Notes under the pieces: generated by a model | What the model saw: only the letters and a program-made list of their open reading frames with translations | What the model was told of the DNA's origin: nothing | Database searches by the model: none | Assembly (NCBI RefSeq): GCF_018687715.1 | Contig: NC_056765.1 | Span: 4,644,001-4,708,000 of the forward strand | Direction of reading: 5' to 3' | From: Carya illinoinensis | Lineage: Eukaryota > Streptophyta > Magnoliopsida > Fagales > Juglandaceae | Length of the DNA stretch: 64,000 bases | Translations under genes and position numbers: made by a program | Shown: positions 47,601 through 56,470 of the stretch, piece after piece | How positions within the stretch are numbered: the first letter of the stretch is position 1 | How the letters are laid out: each line of letters opens with the position of its first letter

Positions 47601-48301
47601 TTCTCCTCGTTCTCATTCCAAAATAAAACACAATCATTCTTGCACGCATGTATGGACTTATACTCAAATCCTAATCCCTTTCTCAACTGTTTCGCTTCAT
47701 AAAAGTTCTTCGGCAATGCAGATCCTTCGGGAAGCACTTCATTAAATAAGTCTAATACCATGTTAATTGCTTTGGTTGACATTCCACACAATGATTTTAT
47801 GTGAAGCAACCGCACAATAAATGACATTTTAGAATGTTTTGTACAACCTGGATAAAGCTCATGCTTTGCATCTTCCCACATTTCTGGAAAATTATCTGAA
47901 TCATTCTGTCGCCCACTTGAGCCATTGTCGTCAACCTCATCCATAAACATCTCAGCTCCAATGTCACTCAACATCTCCTCCATCTCATCTCGCTCATAAT
48001 CATCATCCACGTTGTGCAAATTTTCCCGCTGACTGAATAAGTCATCCGCTGATTCAGCATACGGCTCACCATGCAGTACCCATCGAGTATAGCCCAAATC
48101 CATACCATTCACAAATATATGACTTTCAGCTTCATCCAATCCGATCGCACACAAATTTTTACAACCTCGACATGGACACTTAATGTAACCACGACTATCA
48201 GCAGACGCCTTTGCAAAATCAATGAAAGCCCTTACTCCACGCGCATAGGGTATGTAATCTTTTCCAAGTCTATCGCGTAGACGCATCCAACTTTTATCCA
48301 T
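44696..48301 (-). pseudogene. TNP2-type CACTA transposase with one apparent frameshift
   Basis: Exons on the - strand: 48301-45757, 45663-45576, 45487-44696, with phases matching; about 1,140 residues. The start at MDKSWM is the usual one (the in-frame MFLE lies after a TTTTTAG that looks like an acceptor). Domains: Transpos_assoc at about 1-75 (MDKSWMRLRDRLGKDYIPYA, CPCRGCKNL), the tnp2 core at about 180-650 (SIHACKNDCVLFWNE, CPVCGESRWK, LTLLIPGPRSPGNDIDVYL, RHSLDVMHIEKNICDNILGT), DUF4218-type at about 680-800 (PREIMLGGPVQFRWMYPVER), DUF4216-type at about 930-1010, and an acidic C-terminus. At 46342-46345 a run of four A (T on this strand) gives HVFYRSYYR instead of the family reading that continues KLLPVGIRG in the next frame; one base appears lost. 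If this is an assembly error, the gene is intact. Confidence 0.85.
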
Positions 48302-50028
48302 TTCTAAAAACATCTAATTTTTTAGTAATTAAGGTAAAGTTAAATACACATGCATGTCATGATACATCATGTTCAAAGTACTCTTTCTCAAGGTAGTTGG
48401 TCCTATCCCATTCGAGATTATATTCTCCATATTGCACAATTCCCGTCACTCTACTACTTTGAATGTTAGTAAAAATTTCGGCAGCACTTCCCTATAGTTC
48501 TCCAAGTATACATGTTCACATATAGGGATTATGACCCTAAGAACAGTATACCCAAAGAACAAATGAGGAAGACACCGAAATTTCATACTAAATGTTCAAA
48601 GTATGAATAACGTTTATGTGCAATACAGATAATATAATCTCAAACTGTCCACACTGGACAATTCAAGAATTAATGTACACCTAAATGTACACTAATTCCC
48701 AAACGGGTCTAAGGTTATTTATGCAATGTTATACAATATCTAACAAAAAAGTCAACAATAAATTAGCGCACATTGTTTGAATTATACCGATGTACTAATA
48801 ATATTTATATTATTAATGATTGATAACACTTAGAAATTATTTGTAGACTTATATAATTCCTTATTTATTATATTATATGTCATTTATCAGCTATATAATA
48901 TATAATACTACTATAAAATATCTTATAATTACAAATATAAGTTACTAATAACACTTATTATATAATTATTACTATTATTGCCAAAATTATTATTGATAAC
49001 ACTTAAACAATATCAGTTATTATATAATTATTACTATTATTGCCAAAATTATTATAATTATTATAATAAAATATAGTTATTAAATAAGTAACTATTATTA
49101 TAATTACTTATCTATTTCTTATTAATCATTTTTTTATACTATACATTACATGATAATTATTATTATGGATTAATACTAATATACTCTATACTATATATTA
49201 TTAGATAAAATATTTAGGATTATTGAGCTATTAGATAAATAAGTATTATTATTTTATAATACTTATTTATATTATAATTTTAGTAATACGATTTTTTATA
49301 TATACTAAATAGTTATGCCTTATAATTGATACTTAGGGTCATGTGATAATTTATTATATTAGTTATTTAACTAATTATATATATAATAGTTATAATTGTA
49401 ATATTATAATTTATAATTATGATCATCCAATAAATTATATACCAAAATTGTTATTCTTACACAAATAATATAACAATTTATTTATTAAATAAATTGTTAT
49501 ATATATTCTTTTATAACAACAAATTACTAAAATAGACACATAAACTAACAAATAATTATTATTCAAAAACATACACTATACTAAAACATTATCACATTAA
49601 GAATAAACATATTCAATAACAATAATTTTTCTTTTTAATTCATCCAAACAACACAAACTTAATCACAAATTATATCCACAATAAAATATAACAATAGAGT
49701 TTAGTATATATACCTTGTGCTTTAAATAAATTCTTCTTCAAAAATCACAACTTCTCAACAATTCACAACAAATGATCCTTCAAAAAATACACAATACTAG
49801 TTAGTTAAATATATATGAAATAAAACATTGATAATTATCATGTATATTACAAATAAAAAATGAGAAAAACCATTTACCTTAATGCTTAAAAAAATACCTT
49901 TGCAAACATATACTCACTATAACCCTCCACTTCTTCTCTTCCTCTCTCTAAAACTCTCTCTCTCCCCACTGCTTTCCACTTCCTTTAGTATTCCGTCTCT
50001 CTAAAACTCTCTCTGTCTCTCACTCTAG
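48302..50028. other. TNP2 upstream region, AT-rich, probably 5' UTR intron
   Basis: A TTTTTAG|AAATGG acceptor-like site directly precedes the TNP2 ATG (48301), suggesting a 5' UTR intron that covers this interval. A CT-rich (+)/GA-rich (-) block at 49920-50025 would suit the 5' leader. I see no ORF. Confidence 0.4.
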
Positions 50029-50072
50029 CACGCACGGAGGAAAGCAGAAATGAATCTGCTTTCCCGTGCGTG
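50029..50072. other. Strong hairpin between the divergent CACTA-1 genes
   Basis: CACGCACGG-A-GGAAAGCAGA, a 6-base loop, then TCTGCTTTCC-CGTGCGTG form an inverted repeat of about 18-19 pairs with one bulge. It stands next to the CT-rich block and the palindrome array at 50101. Confidence 0.7.
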
Positions 50073-50100
50073 AAAGTATTATTTTCTGCTTGTTATGCAA

Positions 50101-50360
50101 TTAACGTTCGAACGTTCATTAATGAACGTTCGGACGTTTGATTTTACGTTCGAACGTTTATGCATTAACGTTCGAACGTAAAATTATCCCGCCCAATAAT
50201 TATACAGTACGTTCGCACGTATGTACGTCCATCCAACGTATTCGTCAGTAACGTTCGAACGTTAAAATAGTACGTTAGAACGTACTGTGCAAATTTGGTT
50301 TAAGCGGGAAATTTCCCTCCGAATTTATTATAACGTCCGAACGTCATAATTTAAGTTCGA
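50101..50360. repeat. Internal palindrome array on the TNP2 side of the divergent promoter
   Basis: Contains AACGTTCGAACGTT, ATTAATGAACGTTCGGACGT, TACGTTCGAACGTT, ACGTTCGCACGTA and others. At 50102-50137 two copies in inverted order around CATTAATG form a 36-bp near-perfect palindrome. It is the same word family as at the element ends. Confidence 0.8.
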
Positions 50361-50379
50361 ACGTTAATATTATTATTTA

Positions 50380-51470
50380 CATATTATATATTTAGTATAT
50401 TCCTCATAATATACTTATATATTAAATTATAAATTATACATTATTAATTAATATATAATTTGTACCAATTATATAATATATAACATAAATATTATATAAG
50501 AATGTACTATATATATATTATAACTTTATATAAATATAATATATATAAAATATATATTATATTATAACTATAATATATAATATACTTATTATATATTATA
50601 GTTATAACAAGTATATTATAATATATTATATTGGAAAATTGTATATTATCCTAGTATAGTATACTTTAATATAGTATATCTAATAACTATATTAAAGTAA
50701 TATAGTCATATACTAATGTAGTATAAATATTATATAATATATTATCTATATTATAGTCTATAATATAGTATAAGTATTATATACTATATTATCTATATTA
50801 TAGTCTATAATATAGTATAAGTATTATATAGTATGTTATCTATATATAATAACTATATAATATCGTATAATATATTATATAGTAAATATATTATAGATAT
50901 AATATAGTACTAGTACTATGTTATATATACTACTTGTATATAATATAGTATATATACTACAAATATAGTGTAATACTTAGTATACTATACATATACTTTA
51001 TATGTATATACTATATATATATTATAGACTATATAATTACTATATAATATACTATAGTTATTATATAGATACTATAGTATATACACTATAGTATTGGATA
51101 GTGTTAAATAACTATATAATACTACTATATAATATATACTATATATATTAACATTATAAAGTGCTATATAATATATACTATATAATAACGGTTTCAATAA
51201 TACGTATATAACACTATATACGTATTAAAACTACATACACTATAACACTATATAGTATACACTATATAGAACATAAGTGTAATATACTATATATTATATA
51301 GTATAACACTATATAGTATATAATATACGTATATTATACGTATATAATATTATACATTATATAATATATAATATTATATATTATATATCATATTATATAG
51401 TAATATATAGGTAATATAATATATATTACATTATATATATTATATAATATATATAATATAATATATAGTG
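50380..51470. repeat. AT-rich TATA-word tract in CACTA-1
   Basis: About 1.1 kb of almost pure A/T, made of TATATAATATACTATAG-like words, partly as direct repeats (TATTATATACTATATTATCT and TATTATATAGTATGTTATCT near 50775-50840). It is non-coding and separates the two internal palindrome arrays. CACTA-2 has a counterpart at 32300-32650. Confidence 0.75.
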
Positions 51471-51472
51471 TA

Positions 51473-51676
51473 ACAACGTTCGAATGTTATAACCAAAACG
51501 TTCGGACGTTTTGATTGACGTCCGAACATAATAGACGCACGTTCGCATGTTAACACAACGTCCGAACGTAAAAGTATCACGTTCGCACGTATGCTTTTAA
51601 GTCCGAACGTGATATACATAACGTTCGCATGTGGAGTTAACGTCCGAACGTTAATTAATTAACGTTCGGACGTTAA
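51473..51676. repeat. Internal palindrome array upstream of the accessory gene
   Basis: Includes AACGTTCGAATG, AACGTTCGGACGTT, GACGTCCGAAC, CACGTTCGCACGTATG, AACGTCCGAACGTT and AACGTTCGGACGTT. The last copy ends 4-5 bases before the TATA box at 51680, so proteins bound here would sit on the core promoter. Confidence 0.8.
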
Positions 51677-51679
51677 CTG

Positions 51680-51686
51680 TATATAA
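51680..51686 (+). promoter_or_regulatory. TATA box of the CACTA-1 accessory gene
   Basis: TATATAAGGCC lies on the + strand at 51680. A start about 30 bases downstream would give a leader with CT-rich and GCCGCC-type sequence (51710-51814), which is typical of plant 5' UTRs. Confidence 0.65.
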
Positions 51687-51709
51687 GGCCAGGCACGACG
51701 GTTTCCAGG

Positions 51710-52654
51710 CCATAACTTGTACGAAACCGATCCGAAAACTCAAACTCTCTCATCCTCTCCGCCACGCACGCCGCCGCAACCGTCGCCATCCGCCACCGCA
51801 ACCGTCACTAAAAGGTAATGTGCCCTCTCCCTCTTCTATTTCCTTGCTTTTAATCGGTGGGTTTCAAAAATTCGAAACCCACCGTAGTCCGGTTATAAAA
51901 CTTGCATTTCCGGCCACCATTCGCAGTAAAATGATAGAATAGGACCGTAGAAACATTTCCCATCTTTTGAAATTCATATTTTGGTTGTTTGTGGCTTCGA
52001 AACATGCGTTTCGAAGCTTTCGGTAATGGCTGAGTCGACTCAGCGATTCCGTGTCGTAACGTTCGGACGTCACGACACAACGTCCGAACGTGTGACCTTT
52101 TGTATTCAATACGTTCGCACGTTATATTGTTACGTGCGAACGTATTAGTTTTACGTGCGAACGTTTTTATCCAACGCTTTAACGTAATGTTGGATAAAAC
52201 GTTCGAACGTAATCCGTTGGTCTTCTTCGGCTAGTAAGAACGTCCTAACGTATGACGATTCAAATTCATTACGTCCGAACGTTTAGGTAATACGTTCGGA
52301 CGTAATGAGCTTATTCGCACGTTTTTATCGAACGTTTGAATGAAACGTTCGATAAAAACGTCCGAACGTTTCATCTTTGTATATTCGGACGTATTTTAAC
52401 GTGCGAACGTACATTGTATTAACGTTCGAACGTTTACAATATAAAATTTTTTTATAATGTTTCTTTTAGGTATTATTATTTTATATATTGAAAAAGTGAG
52501 TTTCTTTAAAAGTTTTACTCGCAAAATTATGTAAATTTATAAGGATGATATTTTAATTTTTAGTATAATCCATATATGTCATAATACGTATGTATCTGTG
52601 ATTATAATCATTTTTTTAAAATGTTATAACTTATATATATTTTTTTATTTTCAG
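51710..52654 (+). other. 5' UTR exon and intron of the accessory gene
   Basis: Exon 1 runs from about 51710 to 51814 (AAAAG|GTAATG donor) and the intron is 51815-52654 (TTTATTTTCAG acceptor), four bases short of the ATG. The intron contains a third palindrome array at 52055-52435. Confidence 0.6.
52055..52435. repeat. Palindrome array inside the 5' UTR intron of the accessory gene
   Basis: AACGTTCGGACGTC, AACGTCCGAACGTG, TACGTGCGAACGT, AACGTTCGAACGTA, TACGTCCGAACGTT and further variants at 10-50-base spacing. The central pair varies (TTCGAA, TTCGGA, TCCGAA, TGCGAA, TTCGCA) while ACGT at the ends is kept. Confidence 0.8.
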
Positions 52655-52657
52655 GAT

Positions 52658-53884
52658 ATGGCTCAGTATATGATGACAAGGAAGCAAGGGAGGGATGGAG
52701 GCAATCCGGACATCGCTCGACTGGGGGCACGAACTGTTATGGGGGAACGAGAAATCCTCATTAATGAGTTTGATGAGCTCAGCTGGGAGCGAAAGACGCT
52801 GAGAGACGTCTTCGTCACTAGAGGCTGGGGCCCCATATGCACATTGAGGGGAAAGATTTACCCCACAATGGTTCGAGAGTTTTACATTGGGATGGCCACC
52901 ATGCCTAACGATGCATCATCCCATACTCTCAGTGTACGCGGTGTACAGTTTCAGTTCTCAGTGGATGTTCTCGCCGACTTGCTCCAGATTCCGCGTATGC
53001 TACCTGAGTCGACAGCTGCTCAGGCTGATGACATAGCAGCTGCATTTTCCCCGGGCATATTCGAGGCAGATCCAGCTGCTTCTGCTTTATCTTCGGGCCC
53101 TGTTGAGTTTATGCCCAGTCATGAAGAAGATCGACCCGAGGGCGATCCTATTGCTGCTGAGGTTGGTGACGATGAGCGGGACCAGGATTTCTACATCCTC
53201 ACTGGCACGGACCGCACAAAGCTCGATAGGCCGAACTCCTTCAGCCAGAATCAGTTGCTGCCTTTCTTTCGCATGTTGCACATTTTTGTTGCAACAAATG
53301 TAGACCCGGTGGCACATAAGAGCACATTCAGTCGGGCTCGTGCACAGTTCCTGATTGTCTTGGCACGTGGTGAGTCCATTGACTTGCCCCTTGTTATATT
53401 TGAGCGGATCCGTTACGAGGCCAGCATCGTTACCACGGATAATCTCCCGTACGGAGTCATCATCAGCCGCTTATTACTAGCCTGGGGAGTGCCACTCCAG
53501 GCAGAGGAGATGGTGATAAACCAGATGAGCCCTATCGACATAACCACACACCGCCGGAGCATTGGACAGGGGAGAGGCTCAGCTCGGCGTCAGTCTGGTC
53601 CTACGCCAGATCTTGTTCCCCCGACTGAGTCTGGGGCCGATGTTGCTCGCCCGTCGGCGAGTACTAGTCAGCAGCCGGGAGTTACATCTGCTGGGGATGT
53701 GCGACCTGCTTGGGTTGATACAATGATGACAGATATGAAGGCGCATATAGACCGACAGATCGATAGACAGATTGCACATATAGATCAGGCTGTCGCACAT
53801 CTTGCACATCATGTAGATGTGCTAAACAATAAGGTTGAGACATTGACTGAGGAGTTTCGATCTTTTGTAAACCAGCAGTTCTGA
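52658..53884 (+). CDS. CACTA-1 accessory protein with a putative plant transposon domain, 408 residues
   Basis: I start at MAQYMM (52658), just after the intron acceptor; the open frame upstream is intronic. Residues about 20-250 match the 'putative plant transposon protein' domain (PF20167-like): VTRGWGP, YPTMVREFYIGM, LSVRGVQFQFSVDVLADLLQIP, then a LPFFRMLHIFVATNVDP block. The rest is a Pro/Ser-rich linker and a C-terminal coiled coil (IDRQIDRQIAHIDQAVAHLA...VDVLNNKVETLTEEF). The gene is transcribed away from TNP2 and ends about 490 bp from the right terminus. The domain is better known from LTR-element contexts, so it may be a captured gene that now serves the CACTA element; this is inference. 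The reading frame is intact. Confidence 0.75.
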   Translation: MAQYMMTRKQGRDGGNPDIARLGARTVMGEREILINEFDELSWERKTLRDVFVTRGWGPICTLRGKIYPTMVREFYIGMATMPNDASSHTLSVRGVQFQFSVDVLADLLQIPRMLPESTAAQADDIAAAFSPGIFEADPAASALSSGPVEFMPSHEEDRPEGDPIAAEVGDDERDQDFYILTGTDRTKLDRPNSFSQNQLLPFFRMLHIFVATNVDPVAHKSTFSRARAQFLIVLARGESIDLPLVIFERIRYEASIVTTDNLPYGVIISRLLLAWGVPLQAEEMVINQMSPIDITTHRRSIGQGRGSARRQSGPTPDLVPPTESGADVARPSASTSQQPGVTSAGDVRPAWVDTMMTDMKAHIDRQIDRQIAHIDQAVAHLAHHVDVLNNKVETLTEEFRSFVNQQF

Positions 53885-54059
53885 AAGTGATTTGTAAAAA
53901 TTTATCATTCGAACGTTTTTTATTTTCGACATATGTAATGGACACAAATATTTAATGTATGTATTGTGTAGCTTAATTTCTACTCTTAATTTTTTTTAAT
54001 ATAACGTTACTCAACCTTACTATTAAAAAAAATATATATTATGGTTAATTTATGTAATT

Positions 54060-54340
54060 TTACATATAACGTTCGAACTTTATCACATTAACGTTCGAAC
54101 ATTGGCGCTAATATATTCACGTTCGCACGTAAATAGTTAAAACGTTCGAACGTTCGCGCTAATTTTTTTACGTTTGCACGTAAATATACATAACATTCGA
54201 ACGTTACTGTGACGTTCGAACGTATTATGGGAAACGTCCAAACGTTTTGAAATTCTTGCCCAACATTTAGTGACAGTTCTCACAAACCGTCACAGTAAAT
54301 ACGTTTTAGTCACAGTTTGGAAACCGTCACTATTTATAAT
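54060..54340. repeat. Right subterminal region of CACTA-1: palindrome array and hairpins
   Basis: Palindrome words at 54067-54245 (AACGTTCGAACTTT, AACGTTCGAACGTTCG, GACGTTCGAACGTA), then hairpin-forming TTAGTGACAGTTCTCACAAACCGTCAC at 54268-54335. It mirrors 42221-42845. Confidence 0.8.
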
Positions 54341-54370
54341 CTATCACTAAAAGCCATATTTGTTGTAGTG
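54341..54370. repeat. Right terminal inverted repeat of CACTA-1
   Basis: Read inverted it starts CACTACAACAAATATGGC and ends TTTTAGTGATAG. TCA follows at 54371-54373. Confidence 0.92.
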
Positions 54371-54959
54371 TCACCTCTACGAGCCAAAAAATCCGTAGCT
54401 TGGTTTACTTCTCGAAATTGATACCGAATTAAGAAATTGACACCCTGTAATTCCTTAACAGTTTCCTCCCAAAAATCCCAAAGGTACCAAATTGAATAAC
54501 TCCCAGCAATTACCCAGTCCACCACTATCTTAGAATCACACTCAATTTCTAGAACTAGAAAACCCAAAGATTTACACAAAGCCACACCCTCTTTAAGGGC
54601 CCTAAGCTCTACTGCATTATTAGTACCTTGGCCAAAAGAAGCAAAAAAAGCCCCTAAAACATTGCCATGACCATCCCGAATCACCCTTACTCCACTGCAA
54701 GTCCCTGGGTTTCCTCGACAACTACTATCAACAGCTTAACATAACCAAACAACGGCTTACTACATGATACCATCCGAGATTGACGTTGTCTAATAGGCTA
54801 CAAGGGAATATTTAAAAAAATGAAGAATCCACCATCTGAAGACGATAGCGAGCCAACTTTCTTGCACTCTCCCGAAAAAGTTCTCATCCAAACTTTCAAA
54901 GACCTCCAAACACCTTCAAACGACTCCATACAGCCCTTCATTCTAGCCTTACACCGCCT
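54371..54959 (-). pseudogene. LINE linker and RNase H domain, cut by CACTA-1
   Basis: Starting at 54959 the - strand reads RRCKARMKGCMESFEGVWRS (the linker), then RNase H: VDSSCRGNPGTCSG (Asp in VDS), NNAVELRALKEGVALC (Glu), EIECDSKIVVDW (Asp) and QFREVNQATDFLARRG. The frame shifts by a few bases just before VDSS, and a TAG/TAA lies in the linker. The last residues are in 42187-42085, on the far side of CACTA-1. Confidence 0.8.
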
Positions 54960-54961
54960 GA

Positions 54962-56324
54962 TGAGTGTGCGAAAGTGCACTCTATATACCCTATTATTGG
55001 ACTAAAATACTAAAATATGAATAGAAATCATAGGAATTAATGTGTATTCTTCAATTGAATTTCTATTTACGTTGGGATACTCCTAAACAGTTTTTTTATG
55101 TCTAATTTCAGAGTTTATAAAAAAGCAAGTCAAGCCCAGCCAAATTCAAAGGAGGACATTCATGGGGTTTGAGAGCAATTTGGAAGAAAAGAAAAAGAAA
55201 AAAATCACAAAATGAAACCACAAGAAGTCCAAGTCCGAAATTCGCTAGGAGACAGTCTGGACATATTCTAGTCTTTTGACTGTATCTTTTTACTCATATA
55301 TCGGATTGATGCGATTATTGATGCATTGGAAAGCTATCTTAAAGGGCTATAACTTTGTCTCTAATAAGGATTTCTAAATTCAAACTCCTGAAGGCTGTAC
55401 GTGGCTGCCAAGATAAGTCCTAAAATTTAAGCGATTTTTTTATGCGGAAATCAAGAGGACATTAGGGTTTCTTTCTTACCCTATATAAGCATATCATTAG
55501 CACGAAATGGAGGGGAGGAAGAGGCACAAGAGGCAAATCTGAAGAGAGGAGAAAATCACTTCCATGGCCACCGTTCGCTTCAGTTTTCTCTGGAGATATT
55601 TGTTGTCCATTATATTTATGGGTAACTAAATTCTCAAGTAGGGTTAGGGATGAACTTGCACATTAGATGGTATTTCTAATTTATTATTAATTCATGTATT
55701 TGATTTTCAATTGCTAAAACTCTTTTGTTCTATCATTCTCAATTCATCGTTGATGTTTTCTTCTCCGAATAATCATAGAATTTATTGTGTTTATGGATTC
55801 AGTAATGCTTTTTCTATTGAATGGATTAGTTCTTTGATTATGTTTGGATCGATTATTTATCTATATTGATTTAGTTTTTTGCTGCAATATCGCTTCCTGA
55901 GTATATTGTCGTCATTGAATTTTATCAATAAGGGTAGTAATTCACGTTTTTTAAAAGTGGTGAATGTTTTTTCAAAGGGTTACATTTGATTTAAGTCTGG
56001 TTTATAAATCTATACCTTCCGATTGGGAATTGCGGGAATTGAGTTCCTAATTGAGTTATCCAATGAATTAAGAATAATTAAAATACCAGATTTGTGCAAG
56101 GGATTCCCGACGCTCTACTGTTTGTTAAATTTGAGTACTTTTTCTGTTAATCACTTTGCTTCACTTGAATTTACATTTAAAATTAATCTTTATTCTCTAT
56201 TACTTATTTAATATTTTTTATTTAGTTTCTTTGTTCCTCTTGCTATTCTTTTAATTTGTCTCCCTGTGGAATCGACACCCCAAAGCTGTGCTACAACTAC
56301 CGCGTTATTCTTTGGGCGTAATCA
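54962..56324 (+). repeat. 5' LTR of derivative B
   Basis: Starts TGAGTGTGCG, ends GGGCGTAATCA, 1,363 bp. A TATA box (CTATATAAGC) lies at about 55484. CTCCCTGTGGAATCGACACC near the end is shared with derivative A. No second copy is in the window. Confidence 0.65.
55484..55491 (+). promoter_or_regulatory. TATA box in the LTR of derivative B
   Basis: CCCTATATAAGCATATC lies about 840 bases before the LTR end. It is the likely start of the genomic transcript, near 55515. Confidence 0.55.
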
Positions 56325-56329
56325 AATTT

Positions 56330-56347
56330 TGGCGCCGTTGCCGGGGA
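56330..56347 (+). promoter_or_regulatory. Primer-binding site of derivative B
   Basis: TGGCGCCGTTGCCGGGGA, five bases after the LTR. This is the common Athila/Tat-type site, probably for tRNA-Asp. Confidence 0.85.
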
Positions 56348-56470
56348 GACGGTAGAAGAATTGTGAGATATTTTTTCTTTTCAACAATTTGTAAAGGCGG
56401 TAACTTCGTTCCCTATTTTAGCTTGCTGCATTTTTTTTAATTTTCTTTTTCTTTTTGTAGTTTTTTTTTA

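Larger units (their letters stand above)
42191..54370 (-). mobile_element. CACTA (En/Spm) transposon CACTA-1, 12,180 bp
   Basis: The terminal inverted repeats begin CACTACAACAAA at both ends and agree in 26 of 30 positions, ending in TTTTAGTGACAG on the left and TTTTAGTGATAG on the right. The target duplication is TCA. Subterminal hairpins (GTGACGGTT/AACCGTCAC type) follow at each end, then arrays of a 12-bp palindrome. Genes: TNPA-like (42981-44593, -), TNP2 (44696-48301, -) and an accessory gene (52658-53884, +). It is structurally complete and much less decayed than CACTA-2. One apparent frameshift in TNP2 is the only clear lesion. Confidence 0.93.

Noticed and set aside
54820..55005. 61-residue + strand ORF spanning the LINE/LTR junction
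   Set aside because: It is a chance frame opposite the LINE linker (RRCKARMKG) and runs across the insertion border.
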